DNA of 64,000 nucleotides from Paraburkholderia polaris (GCF_012927345.1 NZ_JABBGJ010000001.1:124001-188000), one strand, 5' to 3'. Shown: positions 1 to 8,818, numbered from the stretch's first letter. Notes: generated by a model not told the origin, from the letters alone. Numbers and translations: made by a program.

Positions 1-561
1 CACGCGCGGCAGCCGTATGCCGATGGCGAGCGCCGCGAGCGGATCGTCGGCCACCGCGCGCAGCGACAGCCCGAGTCGCGTGCGATTGGTCAGAAGCGAC
101 AGGCCGATCACCAGCACGCAGGCGATTGCCGCGGCAAAGATGTCGAACTGGCTGATCATGACGCCGGCCACATTCAGCGGTTTGTCGTCGATACCGAGAT
201 CCAGACCGTGCACCTGGGCGCCCCAGAATAGCTGTGCAGCGCCTTCAAGAATGAAGCTCAAGCCGAGTGTCGCCATGAACAGGACAATGGGCGGGCGATT
301 CACCAGCGGCCGTAATACGAGCCGGCCGATCAGCAACGCAATCAGCACCAGTGCCACAAGCGTTACGCCGAATGCAAGCACGGGGTTCACGTGTCGCTCG
401 ACGAGGCTCACATACGTGAGCGCGCCGAACAGCACCATCGAACCCTGCGCGAAATTGAATACGCCGGACGCTTTATAGATCAGCACGAAGCCGATCGCGA
501 CCATCGAATACATCACGCCCGCCAGTAATCCGCCGACGAGTACTTCGAGGAAAAATCCCAT
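1..561 (-). CDS. livH: Branched-chain amino acid-type ABC transporter permease LivH, partial
   Basis: An inner-membrane permease of the HAAT (LivH/LivM) class. The visible 187 N-terminal residues start at an ATG whose complement lies at 559-561; the C-terminus is cut by the window edge. The early segment GGLLAGVMYSMVAIGFVLIY followed by KASGVFNFAQGSMVLFGA is the family hallmark (the FNFAQG motif), and the rest is a string of hydrophobic helices. It lies 13 bases downstream of livG on the same strand, so the two are probably one operon. Because sulfone-utilisation genes sit directly upstream on the same strand, the substrate may be an organosulfur compound rather than leucine; that is inference. 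Confidence 0.9.
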   Translation of the reverse strand, partial: MGFFLEVLVGGLLAGVMYSMVAIGFVLIYKASGVFNFAQGSMVLFGALTYVSLVERHVNPVLAFGVTLVALVLIALLIGRLVLRPLVNRPPIVLFMATLGLSFILEGAAQLFWGAQVHGLDLGIDDKPLNVAGVMISQFDIFAAAIACVLVIGLSLLTNRTRLGLSLRAVADDPLAALAIGIRLPRV

Positions 562-574
562 GTCGTTCAATCTC

Positions 575-1369
575 TTAGTGACGGGTGCCGAGATAAGCGG
601 CCAGCACGTCCGGGTTGGTGCGCACGTCGGCGGGGGCGCCGTCGGCGATCTTCTTGCCGTAATCGAGCACCACCACGTGGTCCGACAGGTCCATCACCAC
701 GCCGATGTCGTGCTCGATGAGTACGACGGTCACGCCGAATTGTGTGTTGGCGTCGAGCACGTAGCCGGCCATTGCACGTTTTTCATCCGCATTCATGCCG
801 GCCATCGGCTCGTCGAGCAGTAAGAGACGCGGCTCGGCGGCGAGGGCGCGGGCCAGTTCGACGCGTTTTTGCACGCCGTACGGCAAGGTGCCGACGGTCG
901 TATGCCGATAGCGCTGCAGGTCGAGCGCTTCGATCACGACCTCCGCATAGCGACGTTGCACCGTCTCATCGCTGCGCGCGCGGCCAATGCTCAAAGTCTG
1001 TTCAAGCCACGTGCTGCGCCGATGCAGATTGCGGCCGGTGAGCACGTTGTCCAGCACGCTCATCCGGCGAAACAGCGCGATGTTCTGAAACGTGCGGGCA
1101 ATGCCGCGGTGCGCCGCGTGATACGGATTCATGCGCCGATAGGCGTGGCCGTCGAAATGCACGCTGCCTTGCTGCGGTTGGTAGACGCCATTGATCACGT
1201 TGAGCAGCGAGCTTTTGCCCGCACCGTTCGGGCCAATCAGCGCGCAGATTTCACCCGTGTGCACAGCGAAGCTGATATCGGTGACCGCCTTCACGCCTTT
1301 GAAAGACAGCGAGATATGGTCGAGCGAGAGCAGAGCGTTGGAGGACGAAGTCATTGAACGTTGGGTCAT
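575..1369 (-). CDS. livG: HAAT-type ABC transporter ATP-binding protein LivG
   Basis: Cytoplasmic ATPase that powers the LivH/LivM channel. In 264 residues I see Walker A (GPNGAGKSS, about residues 46-54), the Q-loop region (ARTFQNIALFR), a signature-like stretch (GTLPYGVQKRVELARAL) and Walker B (LLLLDEPMAGM) followed by the switch histidine in LIEHDIGVVMDL. Length and motif order match LivG. The signature LPYGVQKR, instead of LSGGQ, is normal for this subfamily. The start at 1369 is chosen because it follows the upstream stop codon by 3 bases; an in-frame ATG at 1354 is an alternative. It is apparently cotranscribed with the genes from 4234 downwards. Confidence 0.93.
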   Translation of the reverse strand: MTQRSMTSSSNALLSLDHISLSFKGVKAVTDISFAVHTGEICALIGPNGAGKSSLLNVINGVYQPQQGSVHFDGHAYRRMNPYHAAHRGIARTFQNIALFRRMSVLDNVLTGRNLHRRSTWLEQTLSIGRARSDETVQRRYAEVVIEALDLQRYRHTTVGTLPYGVQKRVELARALAAEPRLLLLDEPMAGMNADEKRAMAGYVLDANTQFGVTVVLIEHDIGVVMDLSDHVVVLDYGKKIADGAPADVRTNPDVLAAYLGTRH

Positions 1370-1372
1370 GCG

Positions 1373-2518
1373 TCAATAGGCCGGTTGTTCCGACGCGCCG
1401 TCCGCCGCATAGCGTTGCGGTGCCGCCGCCTGACGCTTATGTTCGACGCGCCGCCAGTCGCCGGTATCGGGCCAGGCACGCACATCGACGCGTAATGCGG
1501 CGAATAGCGCGGCGGTCTTTTCGTCGAGCGGCGGCCCAATGACGAGCGCAGCATGGGTACGCGAGAAACCGATCACTTCGCGTAGCGGACGGGTGATGAG
1601 CCACCAGGTCAACGCACGAGCAAGCGGGCCGCCCTGTCTGCGTTGCGCGCGGCTGATCAGGCGGCGTCGCCATGAGCGTGTGCCGGGCAAACGGTCGTCG
1701 ACGAGTTGTGCCACGCGGGCGTAGGTTTCGTGAGTGCCTGCTACCAGCGTGGGAGCGAGTTCGCGGCGATCGTTGTCGCGGGTTGCGAGCGACTCGGGAA
1801 AATTCAGGCGGAATCCGCTCAGTACCCAGGGCGCAATCAGGTAACGCGCCTGGGATGCGGCGGCGAATGCGCGTGCGGCAAACGCTTCGTCGTCTGCGGT
1901 CAGTTTCTCGGTGGCAACGAGTTGCTGTGCTTCGCGCACCAATACCGCATGCGGGAAACGCTGTTCGACGAGTTGCCCATCAGCATCGAGGCGCACGAAG
2001 GCGAATGCGTCGTCGTGGGGGCGAGCAGCGGATGGAAAGCCGCCCTCGTTCTGGACCGACAGAGCGCGATAGTCGGTCACGGCACGATGCGGATGCGGCG
2101 TCAGATTGCGCGGGTTGGCGTTAATCACGCGCAATCCTTCATGCGCCAGCAGGCGGTCGATCTGACTGTCGTCTTCGCCGAATACGAAACGCGGCGCGAT
2201 ATGCGTGAGCACCGAGCGCAATGCGTCGCCAGTGAGTTGCGGGTCGAGCGGTATCGCGACACCGCCGTTCCACTGCGCCGCCAGTGAGAGCAGCAGCGCC
2301 TCCTCGCGCGGATGACTGACGAGCAGCAGCGCGTCGCCCACGGCAAAGCCGTGTTGTGCGAGACCGGCGGCCAGTTGCTCGACCGCGATGGCGACGTCTT
2401 GCCACGATAACGCGTGCCATGCGCCCAGCCGCTTGTGCCGCAGTGCGACGGCGTGTGGCCGCTGCTGCGCCTGATGGCGCAGCCAGTCCGGTAGCGTCGA
2501 CGGCTGTGCGTTTGTCAT
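1373..2518 (-). CDS. Degenerate AMP-binding (acyl-CoA synthetase-like) protein
   Basis: A protein of 381 residues that aligns by eye with the N-terminal half of fatty-acyl-CoA synthetases: LPDWLRHQAQQRPHAVALRH, then WQDVAIAVEQLAAGLAQHG and GDALLLVSHPREEALLL. Where an active enzyme has the AMP-binding loop (TSGTTGxPKG), this one reads VRLDADGQLVEQRF, and the C-terminal lid domain with its catalytic lysine is absent. It should therefore not adenylate in the usual way. The start at 2518 (ATG) lies 2 bases after the sfnG stop; the longer frame begins only with TTG at 2524. Proteins like this accompany some LIV-type transporters, so a role coupled to uptake is possible. Its function is unknown. 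Confidence 0.7.
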   Translation of the reverse strand: MTNAQPSTLPDWLRHQAQQRPHAVALRHKRLGAWHALSWQDVAIAVEQLAAGLAQHGFAVGDALLLVSHPREEALLLSLAAQWNGGVAIPLDPQLTGDALRSVLTHIAPRFVFGEDDSQIDRLLAHEGLRVINANPRNLTPHPHRAVTDYRALSVQNEGGFPSAARPHDDAFAFVRLDADGQLVEQRFPHAVLVREAQQLVATEKLTADDEAFAARAFAAASQARYLIAPWVLSGFRLNFPESLATRDNDRRELAPTLVAGTHETYARVAQLVDDRLPGTRSWRRRLISRAQRRQGGPLARALTWWLITRPLREVIGFSRTHAALVIGPPLDEKTAALFAALRVDVRAWPDTGDWRRVEHKRQAAAPQRYAADGASEQPAY

Positions 2519-2520
2519 GA

Positions 2521-3624
2521 TCAAGCGGCCTTAGCCTGTTGCTTGAGTTCGAGTTCGCGCACCAATGGCAAGACTCGCTTGCCGAAATACTCCACCTCTT
2601 CGATGAAATGGAGAAAGCCAGTCAGCACGAGATCCACCCCGACCGATTTCAGTTCGACGATGCGCTCGGCGATCTGCTGCGGTGTGCCGATGAGATTAGT
2701 GCGGAACCCGTCGTTGTATTGCACGAGGTCCTCGAAACTCGACTTGGCCCAGTTGCCTTCACCTTCCGGCGAAGCCTTGCCGGCCTGTTTGACGGCGTCG
2801 CCGAAGGCATGCACGGCTTCGACGTGCGCATGCTTGATGATGTCGGCGAGCACGGCCTTGGCTTCTTCCTCGGTATCGCGGGCGATCACGAAGGCATTCA
2901 CACCGATACGTACCTTGTGATTGTTTTTTGCCGCCTTGGCCTGAATATCGTCGATCTGTGCTTTCAGATTCTCAGGCGTATTGCCGTTGGTGAAGTACCA
3001 GTCGGAGACGCTGGCAGCGTTGTCGCGTGCGGCGCGTGAACTGCCGCCCTGAAAGATCTCCGGATGCGGCTTTTGTACCGGCTTCGGACTCAGCGTGTAA
3101 TCGTTGAAGCGGTAGAAGTCTCCCTTGAAGGTGAAGTTGTCCTGCGTCCAGATGCCCTTGAGCGCCTGAATGAATTCGTTCGAACGGCGATAGCGTTCGT
3201 CGTGTTCGAGCCACGGCTCGCCGATCGCGGTGAACTCACCTTTGAACCAGCCACTCACCACGTTGATTGCGATGCGGCCATTCGAAATATGGTCGATCGT
3301 GGCCAGTTGTTTGGCGACGACAGCGGGGTGCCACGGACCTGGAAGAATTGCCGCCAGCACCTTGAGTTTGGTTGTCGCGTGCAACAGGGCCTGGCTGAAC
3401 GACACCGATTCGTGCTGATATTCCGCACCATAGCCGGCGGTGAAGCGAATCTGGCTCAGCGCGTATTCGAAACCCGCCTTCTCCGCGGTTTGTGCGAGCT
3501 TCTGGTTGTACTCGAGACTCCAGTCCGTGCGCTGCTCGATCGTGCTGACGACCAAGCCGCCGCTGACGTTGGGCACCCAGTAGGCGAACTTGAGGGCGTC
3601 GTCGTGAGAGGGATTCTGGCTCAT
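2521..3624 (-). CDS. sfnG: Dimethylsulfone monooxygenase SfnG (LLM-class flavoprotein)
   Basis: FMNH2-dependent monooxygenase of the bacterial-luciferase-like (TIM-barrel) fold that converts dimethylsulfone to methanesulfinate. In 367 residues I see the family signatures FAYWVPNVSGGLVVSTIEQR near the N-terminus, ATIDHISNGRIAINVVSGW and HPEIFQGGSSRAARDNAA. The ATG at 3624 (preceded by AGGAAC) is preferred over the longer frame to 3705, because family members begin close to this point. It follows msuE, which would supply the reduced flavin, by 28 bases, and it precedes the degenerate AMP-binding gene by 2 bases. Expression probably comes from the sigma-54 promoter upstream of msuE. Confidence 0.93.
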   Translation of the reverse strand: MSQNPSHDDALKFAYWVPNVSGGLVVSTIEQRTDWSLEYNQKLAQTAEKAGFEYALSQIRFTAGYGAEYQHESVSFSQALLHATTKLKVLAAILPGPWHPAVVAKQLATIDHISNGRIAINVVSGWFKGEFTAIGEPWLEHDERYRRSNEFIQALKGIWTQDNFTFKGDFYRFNDYTLSPKPVQKPHPEIFQGGSSRAARDNAASVSDWYFTNGNTPENLKAQIDDIQAKAAKNNHKVRIGVNAFVIARDTEEEAKAVLADIIKHAHVEAVHAFGDAVKQAGKASPEGEGNWAKSSFEDLVQYNDGFRTNLIGTPQQIAERIVELKSVGVDLVLTGFLHFIEEVEYFGKRVLPLVRELELKQQAKAA

Positions 3625-3652
3625 GATGTTCCTGATGATTGAATGAAGCGGT

Positions 3653-4234
3653 CTATGCAGCCAGCGTTGCGGCTTGCGGGAAAGAAGCAGGGAGGCGTCC
3701 GGCATGCAGCCACGGAAGCGCGCGTGTCACCGCCAGTGCAATGCGCTCGTCCAGTGCCGGCTTCGAGATCGCATAGCCGCTGAAATCCTCTTCCGACGCA
3801 TACACACCGATCGGTAGCGTGCGAGCCTGAAAGAAGCTGAACAGCGGACGCAGTTGATGATCGATGACGAGCGCGTGACGATCGCTGCCGCCCGTTGCCG
3901 CGAGCAGAACCGGCACGTCGAACAGCGCCTCGTGATGCACGAGATCGAACAGATGCTTGAAGAGCCCCGTATACGACGCGCGATAAACCGGGCTTGCAGC
4001 GATCAGCAGGTCCGCTGATTCAACGGCCTCGATGTGCGCTTCCACATCGGCAGGGACCTGCGAGCGATGAACCGCACCGGCGAGGCTGGAGGCGATCTGC
4101 CCCAATTCGACGAGATGCGTGTCGATCGGCAGCGAGTCGCCGAGCGCGGCAAGCAGGCGCTCCACCACGACGAGGGTACGCGACGGCCGTTGCAATCCAC
4201 CTGAGACGGCGACCACTTTCAATCTGTTGCTCAT
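3653..4234 (-). CDS. msuE: NAD(P)H-dependent FMN reductase MsuE
   Basis: Flavodoxin-fold FMN reductase of 193 residues that supplies FMNH2 to two-component monooxygenases such as SfnG. The N-terminal VVAVSGGLQRPSRT matches the phosphate-binding loop of the NADPH-dependent FMN reductase family. ASPVYRASYTGLFKHLFDL and AATGGSDRHALVIDHQLRPLFSFF are typical of MsuE/SsuE. AAAGGATCG supports the start at 4234. It is the first gene of the sfn minus-strand operon, 53 bases downstream of a good -24/-12 element. Confidence 0.92.
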   Translation of the reverse strand: MSNRLKVVAVSGGLQRPSRTLVVVERLLAALGDSLPIDTHLVELGQIASSLAGAVHRSQVPADVEAHIEAVESADLLIAASPVYRASYTGLFKHLFDLVHHEALFDVPVLLAATGGSDRHALVIDHQLRPLFSFFQARTLPIGVYASEEDFSGYAISKPALDERIALAVTRALPWLHAGRLPASFPQAATLAA

Positions 4235-4286
4235 TCGAACGATCCTTTCAGGCGCAAGAAAATTAATCGGGAGTGCAGCTTATTTA

Positions 4287-4301
4287 GCGAATACCGTGCC
4301 A
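4287..4301 (-). promoter_or_regulatory. Sigma-54 (-24/-12) promoter of the msuE-sfnG operon
   Basis: The minus strand reads TGGCACGGTATTCGC. It matches the consensus TGGCAC-N5-TTGC with a single mismatch in the -12 box and the exact GG-N10-GC spacing. Transcription would begin near 4275, upstream of the msuE start at 4234. A sigma-54 activator (SfnR) is encoded in the same cluster, which supports the call. Confidence 0.75.
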
Positions 4302-4762
4302 TCCGGTTTTGTACGGACAAGATGGGCTGGCGGTAAATGGGCGTACCAACGTCGATCGCGCGCTGAGTCAAAGGGCATAACCGTTTGAGGTTTTTTTCCT
4401 GGACGCATATCGCAGTCGCATAGAACCATTGCAGGCTGACGTATGAAGCTGGCAAAGCAATATGGCCTCAGCGCTGCTGCTGGAGAAGCAGTTCCGTGTA
4501 TCGGCGATGGGTCTGAAGGCTTTTAGTATCCCAACAGGTCTGCTGCTTGAGAGGCGCTGCGTAAGCACGGTGCTGATGCAGAGGCAGCATCCATAACGAC
4601 GCTGCTGCGTAATCAGCAATTCGACTTTGGTTACCACAACAAAATGCATCGGAAGTCGCGCTAGATGGTCAGAATAGTTGCTCAGGAAGCAACGCTGATC
4701 GATGCCGTTTAACACCCCGTCAGCTGTCAGATGACGGTCCACGTCCGCGCTGCGCGGAGTGA
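4302..4762. promoter_or_regulatory. Divergent control region msuE / sfnC with several TGCT-AGCA dyads
   Basis: Together with the msuE leader this forms a 528-base gap between divergent genes without a convincing reading frame. It holds several short dyads built from TGCT and AGCA half-sites: CTGCT-N8-AGCAG at 4474-4491, tgctg/cagca at 4571-4589 and at 4603-4618, and gttgct/agcaac at 4677-4693. An imperfect copy lies at 4540-4556. They lie 170-400 bases upstream of the msuE sigma-54 promoter, where enhancer sites for a sigma-54 activator would be expected. The same 18-base pattern recurs twice upstream of sfnB. SfnR binding is inferred. Confidence 0.45.
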
Positions 4763-6007
4763 GTGTCCTTTGTCCATATGAATTCGACCTACGTACTGCC
4801 GGACGCACCGGCTTCCGTGCTACCGAGCGCGGAGACAGCATCGGTAACTGAAACGCCTCTGCAGATCGCGCAGCGACTCGCGGCTACTTTCGCGGTAACC
4901 GCCGCCGAACGCGACGCGCGGGGCGGAACGCCGAAGGCCGAGCGGGACGCGTTGCGCGCCAGCGGTCTTCTTGCGATGAGCATTCCCGAGGCACATGGCG
5001 GCCACGGGGCCAACTGGCGGCAGACGTTGGATGTGGTACGCACGCTCGGCCGGGCCGACAGTTCGCTCGGACATGTATTCGGCTTTCATCATCTGATGCT
5101 GGCAACGGTGCGTCTGTTCGGTGCGCCGGCCCAATGGCGCGCGTGGTTCGAGCAGACTGCCCGCCGCCAATGGTTCTGGGGCAATGCCTTAAACCCGCTC
5201 GATGAGCGGGCCGTGAGCCATTCGCATGCGGATTGGCGGGAGTTCAGCGGGCAGAAGAGCTTTTGTTCCGGTGCGCTCGATTCCGAAATGCTGATCGCCT
5301 CCGCGCGAGACGCCGGCACCGGAACATTGCTGATCGCGGCGGTACCGACCGGGCGTACGGGCATCTCCGTTGCGGAGGATTGGAACAACATCGGCCAGCG
5401 GCAAACGGACAGCGGCACGGTGACGCTGGAAAAGGTGCGGGTGGAGAATCACGAGCTTCTGACTGACCCCGGGCCGCTGTCGACGCCTTTTGCCTGTCTG
5501 CGCCCCTTACTCGCTCAGTTGATTCTGACGAATGTCTACCTCAGCATCGGCGAAAGCGCGTTCAACGACGCCCGCCATTACACGCTTCATGAAGCACGGC
5601 CATGGCATACGTCAGGTGTGCAAACTACTTCGGCGGATCCCTATATCCTCGGTCAGTACGGGGAGTTCTGGGCAGGCCTCGAGGCGGCGCGGTTGTTGAC
5701 CGACCGCGCAGCAGATCGTTTCGATGCGGCCTGGACCAGAGCGGATGCGCTGACCGACACCGAGCGTGGCGAAGTGGCGTTGGCGGTCGCTACGGCCAAA
5801 GTTGCCGCCACAGAAATCGGGTTCACCATCTGTACCCGTATGTTCGATGTGGCCGGCGCGCGCGCGACGCACGGCGCACTGAGGCTGGACCGTCACTGGC
5901 GAAATTTGCGCACCCATACGCTTCACGATCCGCTTGCCTATAAGCTTCGAGAAATCGGCGAATGGGCTCTGACGCAACGATATCCGACGCCGAGCTTCTA
6001 CTCATGA
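4763..6007 (+). CDS. sfnC: Acyl-CoA dehydrogenase-like flavoprotein, probable SfnC-type monooxygenase
   Basis: A 414-residue protein of the acyl-CoA dehydrogenase fold, in the branch (DszC/SfnB/SfnC-like) that acts as a flavin-dependent monooxygenase on sulfur compounds. Visible features are [21 protein letters not shown] and [13 protein letters not shown] in the N-terminal helical domain, the middle beta domain around [19 protein letters not shown], and the C-terminal [28 protein letters not shown]. The last block also occurs in sfnB. The start is uncertain: GTG 4763 or ATG 4778, with GGAG at 4756-4759 giving an imperfect spacing to either. Its stop overlaps the sfnR start (ATGA), so the two are translationally coupled. 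It is similar but not identical to SfnB; the SfnC label is by synteny. Confidence 0.75.
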   Translation: MSFVHMNSTYVLPDAPASVLPSAETASVTETPLQIAQRLAATFAVTAAERDARGGTPKAERDALRASGLLAMSIPEAHGGHGANWRQTLDVVRTLGRADSSLGHVFGFHHLMLATVRLFGAPAQWRAWFEQTARRQWFWGNALNPLDERAVSHSHADWREFSGQKSFCSGALDSEMLIASARDAGTGTLLIAAVPTGRTGISVAEDWNNIGQRQTDSGTVTLEKVRVENHELLTDPGPLSTPFACLRPLLAQLILTNVYLSIGESAFNDARHYTLHEARPWHTSGVQTTSADPYILGQYGEFWAGLEAARLLTDRAADRFDAAWTRADALTDTERGEVALAVATAKVAATEIGFTICTRMFDVAGARATHGALRLDRHWRNLRTHTLHDPLAYKLREIGEWALTQRYPTPSFYS

Positions 6008-7119
6008 ACTATTCACTCAATCACGTTTTACCGGACCGGTCAGCTATCGCGCGAACGGAAGCGCCGCCTTTGTTGACGATGCCCGACAAGCGCACGCTGA
6101 CCACCTCCATTCGCGCGACCGCTCAGGTCTTCTCGGACCCGCAGTCGCTGGCGTTGCTCGAACGTATTCGCATGGTGGCGCCCAGCGACGCCAACGTGCT
6201 CGTGATCGGCGAGACAGGCACGGGTAAAGAACTGGTCGCGCGCCATGTGCATAACCTGAGTGCTCGCAAGGACGGCCCGTTTGTGGCGGTCAATTGCGGG
6301 GCGTTCTCCGAGTCGCTGGTGGAGAGCGAGTTGTTCGGTCACGAGAAAGGCGCGTTCACCGGCGCGTTCTGCGCCAAACCCGGCTGGTTCGAAGCGGCCA
6401 ATGGCGGGACGTTGTTTCTGGACGAGATAGGCGATCTGCCGCTGTCGATGCAGGTCAAGCTGCTGCGCGTATTGCAGGAACGTGAGATCGTGCGGCTCGG
6501 TTCGCGCAGAAGCATTCCCATCGATGTGCGCGTGCTGGCCGCCACCAATGTGCACCTGCAGGATGCGGTGGCGGCGGGCCATTTCCGCGAGGACCTGTTT
6601 TATCGCCTGAACGTCGTGCATCTGGCTGTGCCGACGCTGCGCGATCGTCCCGGCGATATATTGCCGCTGGCCCGCTACTTCATTGAAGAGTACCGAAACC
6701 GGCTGGGCTACGGCCCCGTCGGTATCGAGCCGTGCGCGGAGCGAAAGCTGCTGGAACATAGCTGGCCCGGCAACATCCGTGAACTTGAGAACGTCATCCA
6801 CTATGCGTTGCTGGTGTGCCGCAGCGACTCGCTAGGCGAGAGCGATCTGCAGATGTCGTCGTTCGGGATTCACGCCGCGCGACGCGCGGCGAGTGAGCCC
6901 GTCGCATCGACACCGCTGGAAGGGCTGGAGGGGGCGTTGCGTCATCTTTTCGATCACGCGGAAGGCAACCTGTTCGAGCAGATCGAAGACACGGTGATGC
7001 GTGTGGCGTTCGACTTCTGCTACCGGAATCAGATTCAGGCGGCACGGCTGTTGGGCATTAGCCGCAATGTTTTGCGGGCGCGGTTGATCCGGGCCAAGCA
7101 GATTTCCGCGCAGAAGTAG
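6004..7119 (+). CDS. sfnR: Sigma-54-dependent activator SfnR
   Basis: Enhancer-binding protein of 371 residues that activates sulfone-use genes with sigma-54. A short N-terminus of about 40 residues, without a receiver or sensory domain, is followed by the AAA+ domain: Walker A GETGTGKE, the GAFTGA loop that contacts sigma-54, Walker [13 protein letters not shown], and the [14 protein letters not shown] segment. The C-terminus has a Fis-type helix-turn-helix ([20 protein letters not shown]). The ATG at 6004 overlaps the previous stop and is preferred to 5962, which would add 14 residues from the preceding gene's end. The lack of a sensor fits control of its amount rather than of its phosphorylation. 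Confidence 0.92.
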   Translation: MNYSLNHVLPDRSAIARTEAPPLLTMPDKRTLTTSIRATAQVFSDPQSLALLERIRMVAPSDANVLVIGETGTGKELVARHVHNLSARKDGPFVAVNCGAFSESLVESELFGHEKGAFTGAFCAKPGWFEAANGGTLFLDEIGDLPLSMQVKLLRVLQEREIVRLGSRRSIPIDVRVLAATNVHLQDAVAAGHFREDLFYRLNVVHLAVPTLRDRPGDILPLARYFIEEYRNRLGYGPVGIEPCAERKLLEHSWPGNIRELENVIHYALLVCRSDSLGESDLQMSSFGIHAARRAASEPVASTPLEGLEGALRHLFDHAEGNLFEQIEDTVMRVAFDFCYRNQIQAARLLGISRNVLRARLIRAKQISAQK

Positions 7120-7176
7120 GCTCACATGCGTGATGCCAGATGCAGTACTTCCTTTTAGGCGGCTTTAGAAGTCGAA

Positions 7177-7202
7177 GCGGACCGGCCGCGAGACCGGTCC
7201 GC
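7177..7202. terminator. Hairpin between convergent sfnR and sfnB
   Basis: A perfect 9-base stem, gcggaccgg at 7177-7185 with its complement at 7194-7202 and an 8-base loop, sits between the two convergent stops. There is no T-tract on either side, so it is at best a weak bidirectional terminator. Confidence 0.4.
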
Positions 7203-7231
7203 ATGTCGCCGCATGTCGCAGCGGTAGCAGG

Positions 7232-8476
7232 CTAAGCGGCGGTTCTGCTGTTGCCGATCTGCCAGACAAACGGCGGTTGAGTGCCGTTGATTTCCCAGTC
7301 GCCCACAATCCTCTCCTTGTAGATCAGCGGGTTGTGTGAGGCAGCGGTGCGCGCGTTTCGCCAGTGACGATCTAATAGTTTGTTTTCGCTAGTGCCCGAA
7401 GCGCCGAGTGCGTTGAACAGGTCGGTGGTCGCTTGCAGAATCAAACCGGCCACGGCGACTTGCGCCTTGGCCGATTCAATTTCGGCCGCCACGTTCGCGG
7501 CTTGTTCAGCATCGCGGTCTGCGCCGAAGCGTGTTTCATAGGCTCTTTGTGATGGCTCCGCGGCTCGCACAGCGGCGGCCTCTGCCGCGTACACGCGTGC
7601 CGCTATTTGCCCCACCACCTGCTGCACCTGTGCGTCTTCGCTGACGCGTGGCGCGTTGCCGTGGCTGTAAACCCGGGTGCGTTTGCGTACTTCATGCGAG
7701 ATGTCACGCAAGGCCGCGCGCCCTGTGCCCGCGATCACGGCGATCAGCACGAGTTGATAGAACGCCGTCTGGTATTTGAAGCGCGTGGAGAAGTCGATGA
7801 TGTTCTCTTCGTCGACCACAGCGTTTTCGAATACAGACGTCCCGCTTCCGGTGGTGCGTTGGCCGAAACCATCCCAGTCGTCGCTTTGTTTGACGCCTGA
7901 CTGGTGCGTGCTCACCGCTGCGATGACATCGGCGCCGTTGTCGTCGCGCTGTGCGTAGACGTCGATCCAGTCGGCAAAGATGCTGCCCGTGCTGTAGTAC
8001 TTCGTTCCGTTGACGACCCACTGGTTGTCGTTGCGCGATACACGCGTGATCACATCGCCTATCTTGACCGCGCCGACTTCGGTCCACGCATTACCGACGA
8101 TTTCGCCCGCCACGAAGCGTTGCAGCCATTTTTCCCGTGCAGCGCCGGGCGCTGCGTTGATCCTGTCTTCGACGAAGGCGAAGTGGCCGCGCAACGCTTG
8201 CGGCAAACTCGAATCGGCTTCGGCCAGTTCGATGAGCAACTGCACGAGTTGTGGAAGTGACGCGCCGGCACCGCCGTATTCGCGCGGCACTCTGACGGCG
8301 CCGAACCCGGCTTCCTTCAACCAGACAATCTGCTCGTACGGTAGTGCACGAGTGCGTTCGCGTTCGAGTGCGCCCTCCGCGATCCGGGTGAAGACAGGCC
8401 TGAACCTGGCGGCCAACTGTTCATAGTCGGTGCCGTATGAAAGTGGCAACTTTTCACGCTGGTTTTGTGATGTCAT
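7232..8476 (-). CDS. sfnB: SfnB family sulfur-acquisition oxidoreductase
   Basis: A 414-residue flavoprotein of the acyl-CoA dehydrogenase fold in the SfnB family. Visible landmarks are VWLKEAGFGAVRVPREYGGAG, ALRGHFAFVEDRI, GTKYYSTGSIFADWIDVYA in the middle beta domain, and LLDRHWRNARTAASHNPLIYK near the C-terminus. It has the same length as the gene at 4763 and shares the closing RHWRN motif, so the two are distant paralogues in one cluster. It would cooperate with SfnG/MsuE in releasing sulfur from alkyl sulfones. It has its own -24/-12 promoter upstream. Confidence 0.9.
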   Translation of the reverse strand: MTSQNQREKLPLSYGTDYEQLAARFRPVFTRIAEGALERERTRALPYEQIVWLKEAGFGAVRVPREYGGAGASLPQLVQLLIELAEADSSLPQALRGHFAFVEDRINAAPGAAREKWLQRFVAGEIVGNAWTEVGAVKIGDVITRVSRNDNQWVVNGTKYYSTGSIFADWIDVYAQRDDNGADVIAAVSTHQSGVKQSDDWDGFGQRTTGSGTSVFENAVVDEENIIDFSTRFKYQTAFYQLVLIAVIAGTGRAALRDISHEVRKRTRVYSHGNAPRVSEDAQVQQVVGQIAARVYAAEAAAVRAAEPSQRAYETRFGADRDAEQAANVAAEIESAKAQVAVAGLILQATTDLFNALGASGTSENKLLDRHWRNARTAASHNPLIYKERIVGDWEINGTQPPFVWQIGNSRTAA

Positions 8477-8545
8477 GCGCCTGCTCTTGAGTCGATAGGT
8501 GGAATAAGGCAGAGCGCTTGGGCTCTTGAGCGTATGGACTACAAA

Positions 8546-8560
8546 GCACGAGCTATGCCA
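8546..8560 (-). promoter_or_regulatory. Sigma-54 (-24/-12) promoter of sfnB
   Basis: The minus strand reads TGGCATAGCTCGTGC, with the invariant GG and GC separated by exactly 10 bases and two mismatches to TGGCAC-N5-TTGC. The predicted start site is near 8534, about 58 bases before the sfnB ATG. The same geometry occurs upstream of msuE. Confidence 0.65.
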
Positions 8561-8612
8561 TCGAGGCGAGCGTCCCGTCTTGCGGACCTATAGGTTGCGC
8601 GGGTGTTTCTTG

Positions 8613-8660
8613 CTGCTGGCTTGAGAGCAGTATGCTGGTGAACTGCTTTCCTGAAAGCAG
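8613..8660. promoter_or_regulatory. Two 18-base dyads upstream of the sfnB promoter (candidate SfnR enhancer sites)
   Basis: CTGCTGGCTTGAGAGCAG (8613-8630) and CTGCTTTCCTGAAAGCAG (8643-8660) agree at 14 of 18 positions and share CTGCT-N8-AGCAG. They are spaced 30 bases apart, close to three helical turns. The second is a perfect palindrome with an 8-base arm. They lie about 55-115 bases upstream of the -24 element, a usual position for sigma-54 activator sites. Confidence 0.55.
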
Positions 8661-8689
8661 CCTGAAGTCGATGCGTTGCCAACTAGCGC

Positions 8690-8732
<43 letters not shown>

Positions 8733-8818
8733 GCGTCGGCTCGAAGCGCCGACGGATCGTGGCCGTGCTACCTTCTTTCATGTCCACGAGTGCGCTCTTG
8801 ATTCGATACGAGGTAGAT

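Noticed and set aside
4463..4477. Possible plus-strand sigma-54 element TGGCCTCAGCGCTGC for the SfnC-like gene
   Set aside because: Spacing fits, but three mismatches, a leader of about 285 bases and overlap with a candidate activator dyad make it unlikely.
4368..4841. Minus-strand frame of 157 codons in the msuE/sfnC gap
   Set aside because: It overlaps the start of the SfnC-like gene, has no ribosome site and an unlikely composition; the region is better explained as a control region with dyads.
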